DNA from: Owenia fusiformis
Taxonomy: Eukaryota > Annelida > Polychaeta > Sabellida > Oweniidae
Assembly: GCA_903813345.2 (NCBI GenBank)
Contig: CAIIXF020000003.1
Span: 29,157,248 to 29,221,247 of the forward strand
Reading direction: 5' to 3'
DNA: 64,000 nt
Made by a program: the position numbers and the translations under genes. Below are positions 27,645 through 39,700 of the stretch, one piece after another. Numbering within the stretch: the stretch's first letter is position 1; the number at the start of each line of letters is the position of its first letter. Under the pieces are notes generated by a model. That model did not search any database, was not told the origin of the DNA, and was given only the letters and a program-made list of their open reading frames with translations.

Positions 27645-28335
27645 ACAACAATGTTATGAATGTGATCAAGTTCTGTGAATGTGACCTTCCATGGCCTCAA
27701 CAATGTTATGAATGTGATCAGGTTCTGTGAATGTGACCTTCCATGGCCTCAACAATGTTATGAATGTGATCAAGTTCTGTGAATGTGGCCTTCCATGGCC
27801 TCAACAATGTTATGAATGTGATCAAGTTCTGTGAATGTGACCTTCCATGGCCTCAACAATGTTATGAATGTGATTGAGTTCTGTGAATGTGACCTTCCAT
27901 GGCCTCAACAATGTTATGAATGTGATCAAGTTCTGTGAATGTGACCTTCCATGGCCTCAACAATGTTATGAATGTGATCGAGTTCTGTGAATGTGACCTT
28001 CCATGGCCTCAACAATGTTATGAATGTGATTGAGTTCTGTGAATGTGACCTTCCATGGCCTCAACAATGTTATGAATGTGATTGAGTTCTGTGAATGTGA
28101 CCTTCCATGGCCTCAACAATGTTATGAATGTGATCGAGTTCTGTGAATGTGACCTTCCATGGCCTCAACAATGTTATGAATGTGATCGAGTTCTGTGAAT
28201 GTGACCTTCCATGGCCTCAAAAATGTTATGAATGTGATCAAGTTCTGTGAATGTGACCTTCCATGGCCTCAACAATGTTATGAATGTGATCAAGTTCTGT
28301 GAATGTGACCTTACATGGCCTAAACAATGTTGATC
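27645..28335. repeat. 52-bp minisatellite
   Basis: About 13 tandem units of 52 bp: AACAATGTTATGAATGTGAT, then CAAGTTCTGTGAATGTGACC, then TTCCATGGCCTC. Variation is concentrated at one spot (GATCAAG, GATCGAG, GATTGAG). It lies between the 3' ends of the GPI duplicate and CIAPIN1, close to the CIAPIN1 poly(A) signal, and begins about 30 bp beyond the segmental-duplication border. Confidence 0.97.
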
Positions 28336-28527
28336 TTATGACCAAAGCTTGTGCATAAATAAAACAATTATGTAGCCTACATCTGTTTCAATAATTTATT
28401 ATCAGGCCTCGTCTCAATTCCAGAGATGAACTCATCAATTATATCCAATATTAAAACCACAAGAATGTGTCCACTATTTCTGTTCCTATTACATTTTGAT
28501 TAACATTTAAATAACTGTAATGTTTTG

Positions 28528-31500
28528 TCAAGAGTCTGCATTGAGCTGCCTGGTGCTGAGTTGAATCTTTTCACCTGGTTTGAAGGCTGGCATGCCCAAA
28601 TATGGGCAACTTGAACATCTGAATGCGTCTCCCAAGTAACACTGGAAATATAGATGTTACAAAACAATAAGGGAACAGGTCATCTAATGGTCTAAAATGA
28701 GAATGAAATTTTTAATGTATTAGCATACCTTGCAAGACTTTTGAATCCCTTGATATAGAGTTTTCAGGTGCTATTTGGGCACACCTAGGATATCTATTCT
28801 TTGTTTAATGTAATCTATCAAATGCAAATATCGAACATTTGTTTAACTTACACTGCCACAAGCTGAGGCCTGTTCTGTTGACTTCTTTGCCTGGCCACTC
28901 GTTCCATTCAACTCATCCGCAAAACCACATGAACAATTTTTACAGGCTTTTTTGGATGCAGAGTTTGGACCACAGGCTGGGGCTGAAATAAACATACAAT
29001 GAGGTGAAAAGGACATGGAAAGAGCATACTATAATAGCTGAGAAGCAAGGATTTTAGTATTTGACTTCAAAAAGGCTAACAAGAAGTAGGTATCAAGTAG
29101 AAATATTTTCTACCGCATCAGCGCATCTGTATGTACTCAAACATTAGCTCTGAAAGTTTGAAGGTGATATCTGCAGTTGCAGTGAAAAGTGTCGGATGTA
29201 TGGCCTAGGCCAACAATACAGCCCCACAGTCACTATGTGAAAAAAAGTCATCTTACCTTTCAGTGACTCTGGGTCAGGTTTCTTGAGGTCATCTTCATCT
29301 AACAGCTCATCTGAGTCCATGATATCAATGTCATCATCTAACATATCATTGGCCGACAGGGACCACACCTTCGCTACATTTGTATCAACTTTTGGAGCTG
29401 GATCTAAAATATCAATTTTGAAAATCTTTTCAAGGCTAGGGATAAATAGATAAAAATTAAAAAGTGTCAAGATTCCATGGCATATCCCTAAAAAGTTTCA
29501 AACCTTTCTTACAGATCCTGAACTGGATGAATTACTCATGAATATCTTTTTTGCACTCTTTTGTGGGGTGTTGGGCATTATTTTTAGGGTACACTTTTGG
29601 GTGAGAGATAAGATTAATATTTGGGGTCTAAATGGAATATGCCTTAAGGATCAAAACAAGTAATCTTACCTAGTAGCTAGCTATATATAGCACTATATAA
29701 CTTTTATTGACAGCTTTTTATTGACATTACATGTTTACATTAGTCGCAACTACTCACTAAACTGTATAATGTTTTGTTAACCATATCTAAATCTTAATTT
29801 TGATATCCTCTTGTAAATAAAACTATTGCAATACTGAACTAGGATTTTCTAAACTAAAAGAGGTACTGTACCCTGTGTTTTGGGTTTAACTGCAAATGAT
29901 AGCTTAAGTTGTGTGGAGGTCCCTACTTCATAACTTGGTTTAGCCGCAGTGAACCGCTTAACGTTGCTTTTTTCTTCCTATAATGAAAAGGAAAATTATG
30001 TGAAACAGGTGTTCAAAGAAGTACAATATGTGTATCCAGCAAATAATGATGCATTTGAGAAAGAAAAATGTGAAACTGGTGAAACTGGAAATGCAATGTA
30101 AGTATGTACATGTAGTGAATTACAATGTGTGTTAGAAAATACAGTTTCCAATGAAATATAAAGCATATATTTAGAAACTATGCGACACAACTATGCAACA
30201 AATTTAAATACTATAAAATGCAATAAGCAGCAAAATACAATGTACACTATGTAACAAAAGATTTTGCCATTCTCACCTTACTTATGTCTATAAACCCTGA
30301 CATTGTTAAAATTGAAGATGTTTTATCTGCACTGTTTGCCTCCATTGCCTCATCCATTATTAGTCGCCCACTGGGTTTCAGTAATCGAGCTATTTCTGCC
30401 AATATATCCATAGTATGTAACACAGAAGGAGGTGGTATGATCCCAGACAGAATCACATCAAAGCTTGATGCACTATGATTGGCTGAAAATTGATAAAATA
30501 GAGCTTTGTATACACTGTATTTATTTGTATTTTTGGTCTATGTGGGTTTTTTAGGGAGTAGTCATATACATTTTATATACATTTGAGCAATATAATAGTG
30601 ATTACTTTAGTTGCTTACCTTCATTTATTACTAACCATATCTCTTTTACCATTTTCTTGATCTCACCTTAGTTGGGGGATAATTCATGGGTGGTCTTTTG
30701 GGGGGAGGGTTGGCGGGTAAATACTTACAAGATTCGCTCAGATATCAAGAGCTACCTCCAGCCTCAATAAAAAATGGAAGGAAATTGATGATTTTCTGTG
30801 CATGCGCGCTGACCTACATTGAACTGTATTTCATGGCAACCAGTTTTGTTTACATGCAAACTTAAGAATTGAAATGTTATAATTGACTAACTCCCATAAA
30901 AAACACATACAAGAACACAAATGTGTACAAAATGTCCCCACCAAGTGGTGATCCCGTGAAATGGTTATCCTGAAAATGAGTAGACAAGACTTTACCAAAA
31001 CAATTTGAGGACGGAAAATCCAAAGTGGCCACCTTAAAATTTACCCAGAATGCCAAAAATTTAGTGAGTTCTAGATTTTCATACTAAGAACCACCCCTGA
31101 AAATTTGAAATTGATCCGTCACACAGTTAACCAGAAAACATGTAAACAAGACTTTACAGACAAGATTTCAGGATGGAAAATCCAAAATGGCTGCCTTGAC
31201 ATTTACCAAGAATGTCAAAAAACTAATCTGTTTGTAGATTTTCATACTAAGAATCATCCCTGAAAATATGAAATTGATCTACCAAACGGTTCACCTGAAA
31301 ACGGGTAGACAAGACTTTACAGACAAGATTTTAGGACAGAAAATCCAAAATGGCTGCCTTGACATTTACCCAGAATGCAAAAAAACTAATCAGTTCTAGA
31401 TTTTCATACTAAGAATCATTCCTGAAAATTTGAAATTGATCTACCAAACAGTTCACCTGAAAACGAGTAGACAAGTCTTTACAGACAAGATTTTAGGACG

Positions 31501-32688
31501 GAAAATCCAAAATGGCTGCCTTGACATTTACCCAGAATGCCAAAAAACTAATGAGATCTAGATTTTTATACTAAGAATCATCCCTGAAAATTTGAAATTG
31601 ATCCACCAAACAGTTCACCTGAAAACGCTCAGACAAGACTTCACAGACAAGATTTTAGGACCGAAAAATCCAAAATGGCCGACAATAAAAAAGTCCTTAT
31701 GAGTTTTTGCTGATTTCTTTTTACAAAATTATCACATATAACTACTGTTAACAATAAAGTAGGCTTTTACAGCAAAGTACATCTGAAATTATTTATAAAG
31801 CTACTAAATAGTTAAAGTATGAAAACTCAAAAACACCATTCAATATGATACAAAGTATTATCGCGCGCTAACTTTTCTTAAGACATTCAAAATGGCTGAC
31901 ATGACTGAGCTAGCAGGTCCAAAACCTAATCAGATCTAGAATGAAGTGAGCTGAACAAGATGTTAAAGTTTTAAAAGCAACTGTGAAGCAGTTTTTCTTA
32001 AAGTTTGCAGACAAGGATTTTAGCATTTGACTTCAAAATGGCCGACAGGAAGTAGGTTTCGAGTTAAATTTTTTTCATCCACATCTATAGGCACTCATAA
32101 GTTATTCCTGAAAATTAGAAGGTGATACCTGTAGCGGTTTTGGAGAAAACTGCCGGACGTACGGACGGACAGACAGACAGACAACCAACCAGACAGACGG
32201 ACGCGCCTAGGACGACAATATGGCCCCACACTATGTGGTGGGGACATAAAAACCAATTAATTTATTATTAATTGTTATATATTGTGTGCTTGAATATAAT
32301 TCCAGATCAAACTTTTCAAAGATGTATGATTCAATCATCATAAAACAAATAACCATTTTTGGGGTATTTTGATCGGAAGGACAACTGACCTAAATCCTTT
32401 AATTTTTTAACAGTATCTGTACAAACTAAGATATCACATGCAATATATAAAAATGTTAACAGTTTCACATACAGCATCATTATAATACATTTGTTTACTA
32501 CATGTACTTGGAAACTGCAAGAAATTATACATACCCATGGTCAATCTGTGGATATTTTCAACTTGCACACTGCCTTCTTTCACTGTTGTCTTCAGCTGTT
32601 CAACTGTAGTTTGTATGAGATCTGGTTGTACCTCACCGCCCCATAGTAGGAGTACTTTGTCACTGGATTTCAGTGATAGAGTGGACAT
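28528..32688 (-). CDS. CIAPIN1: Anamorsin (cytosolic Fe-S assembly factor), complete
   Basis: Six exons join in phase to 858 nt (285 aa): 32535-32688, 30277-30482, 29872-29977, 29257-29403, 28852-28982, 28528-28641. Anamorsin receives electrons from the diflavin reductase NDOR1 and feeds cytosolic Fe-S protein assembly. Residues 1-119 match the methyltransferase-like N-terminal domain ([25 protein letters not shown]). A linker leads to [10 protein letters not shown] and [16 protein letters not shown]. The Fe-S motif A is Cys208-x9-Cys218-x2-Cys221-x-Cys223. Motif B is the twin CX2C Cys246-x2-Cys249-x7-Cys257-x2-Cys260 in [16 protein letters not shown]. The protein is shorter than the human 312 aa, mainly between exons 2 and 3. 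A poly(A) signal lies at 28395-28400. It is head to head with TPX2 and tail to tail with GPI. Confidence 0.96.
29030..29250. repeat. Decayed copy of the tail of the 30933-32248 element
   Basis: In CIAPIN1 intron 4. It shares AAGGATTTTAGTATTTGACTTC, AGGAAGTAGG-like and AAGGTGATA words in the same order as 32010-32240, and ends in a relic of CCCCACA...CTATGTG a few bases from the exon 4 donor at 29257. Confidence 0.7.
30933..32248. mobile_element. Non-autonomous element with TGTCCCCACC termini
   Basis: In CIAPIN1 intron 1. Bounded by TGTCCCCACCAAGTGGTG on the left and TATGTGGTGGGGACATAAAA on the right, which are inverted repeats and can also form local hairpins. It contains five tandem units of 162 bp (word AGACAAGAC at 30982, then about 31144, 31306, 31468 and 31631), then a unique stretch and a GGACGGACAGACAGAC-type microsatellite at 32160-32205. 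No coding capacity. Confidence 0.85.
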
Positions 32689-32902
32689 TCTTATAACCTT
32701 CCAACTGGAACAGTCAAAGATCAAAAATGGTTCAATTAACAGCAACGCCAAAGCATAGCAAATCCTATTGAACAGCCATGGCTGGCATTTTTACAAACAA
32801 AGAATATAGCTCACTATAGCCAAATTGTCATCAGGAAGTCGCTCCACTTCTTTTCGCGTCCATTTTTCAAAATGGCCGCTTTCTACCAAAAGAACCGAAG
32901 AA

Positions 32903-33302
32903 CCCCGGGGGTTCACTGTATATAAACCTTGACGGGGATCCTTGGCGCACATGGGGTACCTTTTTTTGACATTTGGTATGGCAATGGACCCAAATATTTA
33001 GGATCTGTTACGAGAACACCCCCCCCCAAATTCCACTTTCTGGAATGAGAATGGTCTTGGAAAATATGTTATCTCACACTTGTGGTATGGTATTGGTCTA
33101 GTAGTTTCACATATCCTTAATTTGAGGTTGTTTTGGATCATTTTCTTCATAGATTTGCCTTCTTCTCAAGGCCTTCTTCAGTTTGAATATTAGCTTTTTT
33201 CCAACACACATTGAAATTTGACAGATTGGTATGGGAACATATCGATACCTGAGGGTTAAGCCAAGGACCCCCGCCAAAATTTGTATTCAGTGAACCCCCT
33301 GG
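32903..33302. mobile_element. MITE with CCxGGGGTTCACTG termini
   Basis: About 400 bp between inverted repeats of about 43 bp: CCGGGGGTTCACTGTATA...GGGGATCCTTGGC on the left and GCCAAGGACCCCCGCC...TTCAGTGAACCCCCTGG on the right. It lies about 215 bp upstream of the CIAPIN1 start, near or inside its promoter. No open frame. Confidence 0.82.
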
Positions 33303-33332
33303 AGACGGATTGAGTCGTTCCCTATACTATAG

Positions 33333-33921
33333 CAGCGCTTGCATTAGGTTAGAAAATTTGTGAGTCCCAAGGACGCAGTTTTTTTTAAAAAGTGTGTCCT
33401 TTGAAAAAAGTGTGTCCCCTATTTCTAGCCTGTTTTGAGGTATAACTTTATTTTAAACACCTTGAAGTTAATTTTGTCACATGATTGTCTTTGCTTCAAC
33501 ACAACAATTTGATTTCTTGCCTCGAATTTAAAACGGAAGTAAACGTTAAGTACGGACTGAATAAATACATGTTCGTTCATTCGACAATGAATACATTTTA
33601 ATTCATGAATAACCTAATATTTGTTTCTGAATAGGAAAAACTGTGGCGTGTCATGGTTTCAAATCTAAAAATAAACAAAGTCGAAAAAATTCTAGAGAAT
33701 CATGATTATTTGTAAATATTCAACATGTTGAGCCTTATTTACGATTCAAATAAAGGTGAGAGATCATAATTATTTGTTTTTGTTAGGTATCGTTGTAAAC
33801 ACATTGTAGTATTGACCTAAAAAAAATTTGCGTCCAAAAACGGAAATATTTTCAATTTTTGCGTCCTCCAAATTATTTTTGAGTCCTTAACATGTACGGG
33901 ACGCCGTTAATGCAAGCCCTG
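33333..33921 (+). mobile_element. hAT-like MITE, family 2, copy 1
   Basis: A 589-bp element with termini CAGCGCTTGCATTA and TAATGCAAGCCCTG, the inverted match of the copy at 34837-35361. It is inserted into another repeat: CGTTCCCTATA on its left and CTCTGAACTTCGTTTGATGG on its right are contiguous near 50970. It has no clear target duplication and no transposase. Confidence 0.85.
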
Positions 33922-33998
33922 CATCCCTCTCTGAACTTCGTTTGATGGGATAATAATCAATCGCAAGAAAAATATAAACAAGGCATTAACATGCAAAA

Positions 33999-34114
33999 TG
34001 TCACCACTTGCCATTTGTTATGGACATTGAAACCCAAACACCAACCACTGAACATCATCCACAAAAAAAGTTGGAGACTGTAACATCAGTATGTCATCAC
34101 TTATGGTGGTGACA
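33999..34114. mobile_element. Short element with TGTCACCAC/GTGGTGACA termini
   Basis: 116 bp between TGTCACCACTTG and TATGGTGGTGACA, preceded by AAGGCATTAACATG. The same left end is at 49785-49820 and the same right end at 54520-54533, attached to the AGGTCA-rich repeat. This looks like an internally deleted member of that family. Confidence 0.75.
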
Positions 34115-34836
34115 TAAAAATGAGAGAAAACGCCATTCTGGATTTCTATATGTAACAGGCTTGTATGACATTAGTTAAGTTATTTAACACAATACTTCTT
34201 TCATTTATTAATTTGAATTTTCTTGTAGCCACAGGTTTAATTGTAGAACTAGAATGTCTAAGGCCTTGTCACTGGATGAAACTTGACATCCGAGGTAAAA
34301 ACCCAAAATGATGCAAAATATACACAGTCAGTATTGATCCTAATTTTGGCTTCCCCAAAATCAACTGCATACGGACTGCGGGACAGACTGGGAGAATATG
34401 TAAAGGGACAGTCCACAGGCTTAAAGCACAGACAAAAATGTGCACCCTCAAAACAAAAAAATGTGCACGCCCAAAGCCTTTCAATAGGTTCTATTATAGT
34501 ATAGATCTATTATAGGATAGTAAACTCATAAATGTGGGTTTGATTTTTCATGGGTATAGATCACACAGATCCGGAGCCAGATCCAGCCCCTATTGGTAAG
34601 GCTCAAAGGATAAATGGGAAGATGAGAAACGAGCCAAAAATGACCATCCAAAAATATGACCCTGGTACTGACCTTTATTTTTTCCATCTGTCAGACATTA
34701 ATTGATCAATATTTACCCTGTAATCTCTTCTTTATGTATTAGTTTGAATGGTTGCATGATATCCATTATTGACATTGTAGTTCGACTTTTCCCGGGACAT
34801 TTATTTGAAATTTTCAGAGCGTAAAGATAATGGAGT

Positions 34837-35361
34837 CAGGGCTTGCATTAACGGCGTCCCGTACATGTTAAGGACTCAAAAATAATTTGGAGGACGCAAA
34901 AATTGAAAATATTTCCGTTTTTTGGACGCAAAATTTTTTTAGGTCAATACTACAATGTGTTTACAACGATACCTAACAAAAAGAAATAATTATGATCTCT
35001 CACCTTTATTTGAATCGTAAATAAGGCTCAACATGTTGAATATTTACAAATAATCATGATTCTCTGGAATTTTTTCGACTTTGATTATTTTTAGATTTGA
35101 AACCATGACACGCCACAGTTTTTCCTATTCAGAAACAAATATTAGGTTATTCATGAAATAAAATGTATTCATTGTCGAATGAACGAAAATGCATTTATTC
35201 AGTCCGTACTTAACGTTTACTTCCGTTTTAAATTCGCGGCAAATATTAAAATATGACTAGAAATAGGGGACACCCTTTTTTTTCAAAGGACACACTTTTT
35301 TTTAAAAATGCGTCCTTGGGACTCACAAATTTTCTAACCTACATATGTAATGCAAGCGCTG
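34837..35361 (-). mobile_element. hAT-like MITE, family 2, copy 2
   Basis: A 525-bp element with termini CAGGGCTTGCATTA and TAATGCAAGCGCTG, flanked by GGAGT on both sides (5-bp duplication; right copy 35362-35366). Its body is the reverse complement of 33333-33921. It is inserted into the repeat that continues at 35362. No transposase. Confidence 0.9.
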
Positions 35362-35627
35362 GGAGTGCTTCAGTAATTTCCAGCAGTGTCCAATGTTGTT
35401 CGTCTCTCAAATTACGTCACATCGCAACAAACAGCCAATGAAAGTAAAGGATCGCGTAGCCTAACAAACCATTGTTATTGTTTCTACCGGAGTTCAAAGA
35501 AACGTCATGGGACTTCTCGGTAATCTCTGATGTGACGTCATCCGGAGTGGCGTCACATTCTCAGAAAAGACATTTGACTTCGGGAATAAACATTTGAACA
35601 ACGGAGATAGCCGAAGCACTCCATTAA
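35362..35627. repeat. Dispersed element with GGAGTGCTTC ends
   Basis: Ends GGAGTGCTTC and GAAGCACTCC are inverted. The interior matches 9225-9530 (GCCTAACAAACC, AGAAACGTCATG, CATCCGGAGTGG). It contains several TGACGTCA-like words. Confidence 0.7.
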
Positions 35628-36774
35628 ATCATGGTCTCTAGCCTAGACTATATCCTATTTAGTCTGAATTATATTCAGACTATAAGGCACCTATGTTAAG
35701 TTTGGTAATCCTAAATATTTGTTTACATAGGAAGTGCTATTCAAAATGGCAGATTGGGTAAAATTAATTTGCACATTTGTTTCTTCAACTAGCTTTATTT
35801 CCACTTGACAATATGGTGTGTTACTTTTTATTGCATTTAATTGTACCTTACTATTTAATTGAAATTTTGGAATGTTTATTTTATTGAAGAAATGGTTGCT
35901 CTAATTGATAATTTTGTGCAAAATATTTCACTGCAATTTCCACAGGAAAGTAGTACATCATAACAGACTGACTTCTAGTCAGTCTGTTGGATACATACTA
36001 GTCTCTAGCCCATGATTAAATATACGCTCGCTTATTTTATGCTTTTATCAACAGACACTTTCTTGGATGTATGGCTTTAGTGAATGGAGTTGAAGCTAAC
36101 AATAGTACGCATCGTTTGAGGTATGAAATGTGATATTTATTGATAAACTGACTCCTAAATTTTCCGAAGATCTCGTGTCTTGTCCTCGAGTATATTTATG
36201 GAGCCTAGACACAGAGGAGGTAATCTGACAGAGGTCCATGATAGGTCATAGGATAATTAGGTGGTGCTGAGTCTGCTGACTCATGACTGGTCAATGGTCA
36301 TTTCATTTCCAATTTCATTGATTTAGATCTATTTTCAAGAATTTTTTTTTTTTTGACATATGATATCGGCCTAGATCTCGGCAAGTATATCTAAATCTAC
36401 TCAAAATTCTTCTGTCTTTAAAATCCGTGAATACATACCTCTAATCTAGTTATTTAGCTGCTGATACTATATTATACACTTCAAGAAGCGTAAAAACTAA
36501 GAACACAATTTATTTCTAGAAACTTTACCTTCCGAATGTTTCCGGAAAGTGCCGAAACACATTACGGAAATAAGAACCAATCAAATTGTGGATATCAAAG
36601 TTTCACAGATTTAAAAGAACTGTTTTCATTGGTCAATTTGATTTTGCTGGATTTTCAAACTCGTTATTTCGCTTTTCTAATGTTTCAGTAATATTGCTTA
36701 AAATCAACAACTTTAAACAGATAAAACGTTTCATAGTACAAGGGAATTATTAGATTACACGATCGAGTGAAAAC
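35628..36774. other. TPX2 upstream region
   Basis: No gene is seen. Short palindromes occur at 35660-35690 (TAGTCTGAAT...ATTCAGACTA) and 35967-35988 (CAGACTGACTTCTAGTCAGTCTG-like). A T-run is at 36340-36352. The last 200 bp hold the CCAAT boxes described separately. Confidence 0.5.
36577..36659 (+). promoter_or_regulatory. Possible CCAAT/CHR cell-cycle promoter of TPX2
   Basis: CCAAT at 36577-36581, an inverted CCAAT (ATTGG) at 36628-36632 and TTCAAA at 36654-36659, 116-198 bp upstream of the TPX2 ATG. Mitotic genes in animals are often controlled by NF-Y at CCAAT boxes plus a CHR (TTTGAA/TTCAAA). The words are short and could be chance. Confidence 0.35.
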
Positions 36775-39700
36775 ATGGCTTCTGGAGAGACAGAAGGCTC
36801 AGATTGGGAGTATGATGCACCTCAATTTATTGATTTTCAAAAAACGGGAGGCGAGGAAGAAATGGATGATAAGGCAGACCAATGGTTCAGTATGTTTACA
36901 TTTAATGATCTAATTTATTGATATAATTTAATCTGTAAATCTATTTTTACAATTTTTTAGGATTTAGCTGTAGGGGTACCCATTTCCATTGCAGTGATAC
37001 GATAGACAACTAAGATTTTCAACATCTAAAAAGTCACTCGACTTTTTTGCAAAAAAATGTCCAAAAAGTAACAGTCGCATGAATTCACATTGTCGTACTT
37101 ACAAAATGATCAACCGCCTAACTTATGCACCATCGAACTCGGTAATATTGTACACGTAACTATTAGATTAATTACTGTATATTCCCATAGAAAACTGGGC
37201 TTGCTTTTCAACATTTCAAGCGAAAATTCTCTACGGAGCTTTTGTTTTTCTGACGTAATTTCTTCTAAGAAATCGGTGAAGTGATAGGTTCAGTTCATCT
37301 TATTTCGAAAGGGGTGTCATTTAAGAATATTTATTTTCATCTTGTCCAGTCTTATATACAACCTGCCTTATCTTTTTCACTCGTAAAACCGCGTAGCAAT
37401 GTTGAAATTATGGAATAGATTCTCTGAGAGTTTCGACATGTCTTCATCTTTACCATCTTGCGTTTGACACCCCTCGTTTTGGGAGAGTCCAAGTATACCG
37501 TACATACGGGTGATTAGAAAATAGACATTTTCAAGAAAATTCGAGCAGTGAGACAGATTACTCTGGTCAAACTGACGAAACTTATGAAAGAATCAATAAA
37601 AGGTAAGTGATATACATTAGGCGGATGCCAAAAATTAAACATGGCGCCAATTTGAAACTTCAGAATGCTTTCTGTGATTCAAAATCACAAAAAAGTCGAG
37701 TGACTTTTTAGATGTTGAAAATCGTACACTATACAAAATAGATCTACTGTTTTTAGTCAATTTTCTGGTTGTTTGACTCATGTTATTGACCAAGGATCCA
37801 GGCAAGATTCTTTTGAATCAGGAGCAGTACCTCAATAGAATAGCCTTTAAATCAGCCACTTGCAAAAAAATCAAATTTCAAGATGACGATTGTGTAGCCA
37901 TTTCAGAAATGAGACCAATCATAGTCTACCTCATTCGAAGCATCTTGTTATTTTTTACCTTTCTACATTAAAAAGATGCCAAAATAGTGATATTTTTCGG
38001 CAGGAGCATGTCTGTCCAGATCTGAATGGTGCTTCACTAGTGATTCCAGAAATGTGAAGTCAGCGTTACAATGATATTTGAACACATAAGCTCCTGGAAC
38101 AACTCAATAATCTTTGACGAAGTAAAGGTTAAATTACAGCTCGTCCATAGCTTATTTACTCAAAACAAACAGATACATGTAGAAATAAAAAGATGAAAAT
38201 CTCAGCTATAAATTAATTGCAAGATCTGTCACGGGGAAGCAGGTGTCACTTCAAGGAATGTTTTGAAGGATGGTCGTTCTTTTGAAATTTTCCAAAGTAT
38301 CTCATCTTAAGATTATTCTTTGAACCTATGATCTCCTTCTACAAACCGATCTGGCAGGCATCTGTGTTATTGACTAGAACAATATGTTTGAGCCTCGAGT
38401 CTTCAATTCTGTCACCAAACTAATGGGACCCATTCTGCCATCAAGGCTTCAACTGAATATTTTTCCAGAAAATACTGATGCTGACTATCAAGTCAGTTGA
38501 ATATCATTAGGAATGCATGTCACCCTTAATCTCAGTCCACATATCTGTCGTCTCAGTACATATACCCATCATCTCTAGTTTCATGTCAGCTATTTACAGC
38601 TCAAATATAAAGGAAAGCATCATGTATAAAATTATTCAAGATGAATGACAGTCCTTAAACCATCGAAATACATTCAGATTCAATAATCACAATTTTTTTT
38701 CAGTCCTCTTTCAATGAATATAATATGATAAATATATAATACCATAAATATGAACAAAAATAATTTAAAGTTATTGAACACCTGAGAATTGTTAAAATAA
38801 TTTAAAGTTATTGAACACCTGAGAATTGTTTTAACTGGCGATATTGGTTAACTGAAGCTTTCAATTGAAACAAAAGCAATAAAATAACAATGGTCTAATT
38901 CTTCTTTGTTTCAGATTATGACCATGAAAATGATACACCAGTAAGCTTATATGATGAAGAACCTGAGGCATCTGACGGTGAAATGGAGGAGGCAAAAGAT
39001 GACATTGTTGAACAAACTGAAGATTCTAATGAAGTTGCTGCAGCGGAAACACCTAAGATAAAGCGTGAGCGATCAGATGTGTTTAGCACCCCTCCCGAAA
39101 CAAAGGATATAAAAGGTTTTTACTGCAGCCATACATATCTCATAATCTGGAAAATTATTTTTATCAAAATCATTCACTTTTTTGGAACAATTTTACTCAT
39201 AGGCGGAAATGTTACTTGAATAGCCATGAAATCAATAACTTTTTGCTAAGTATTTTAAAAATATCTGACCTGTACTTATTTCAATGAACTTTACAGATGT
39301 CACTGTTTTTCAGATGAAAATATTTCTGAAGAAGACCCAGTTGAAGAACAAGAGGATGTTGCTGATGTTACCGAGGAACAAAGCAAGCCTAATGTGCCAA
39401 GTGTTCCAGCAAACATCCCTGACAACATATGTACTTCATTGGCAGAGTGGCGGGCCAAGACAAAAGGTGCCAAGCTAAAGCATGGAGCTAATCCAATCAA
39501 GTCAAAGATAAACTCAGCACAATCAAGCATTAAAGATAAATCTGCTCCAGTGCAAAACAAAAAGGTGGAACAAAGGTAGGGAAAGCAGTTAATTGATTTG
39601 TTTATTATTAGTGCAATTTGCAATAGCATAACGGTTGATAATAAAATAAATGAAAAGATGATTACAAAAACATAACGATTGATAATAAAATAAATGAAAA

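Noticed and set aside
27645-28335. Regular 52-bp repeats as a possible CRISPR array
   Set aside because: There are no unique spacers; the whole unit repeats, the host is a eukaryote, and no cas genes exist.
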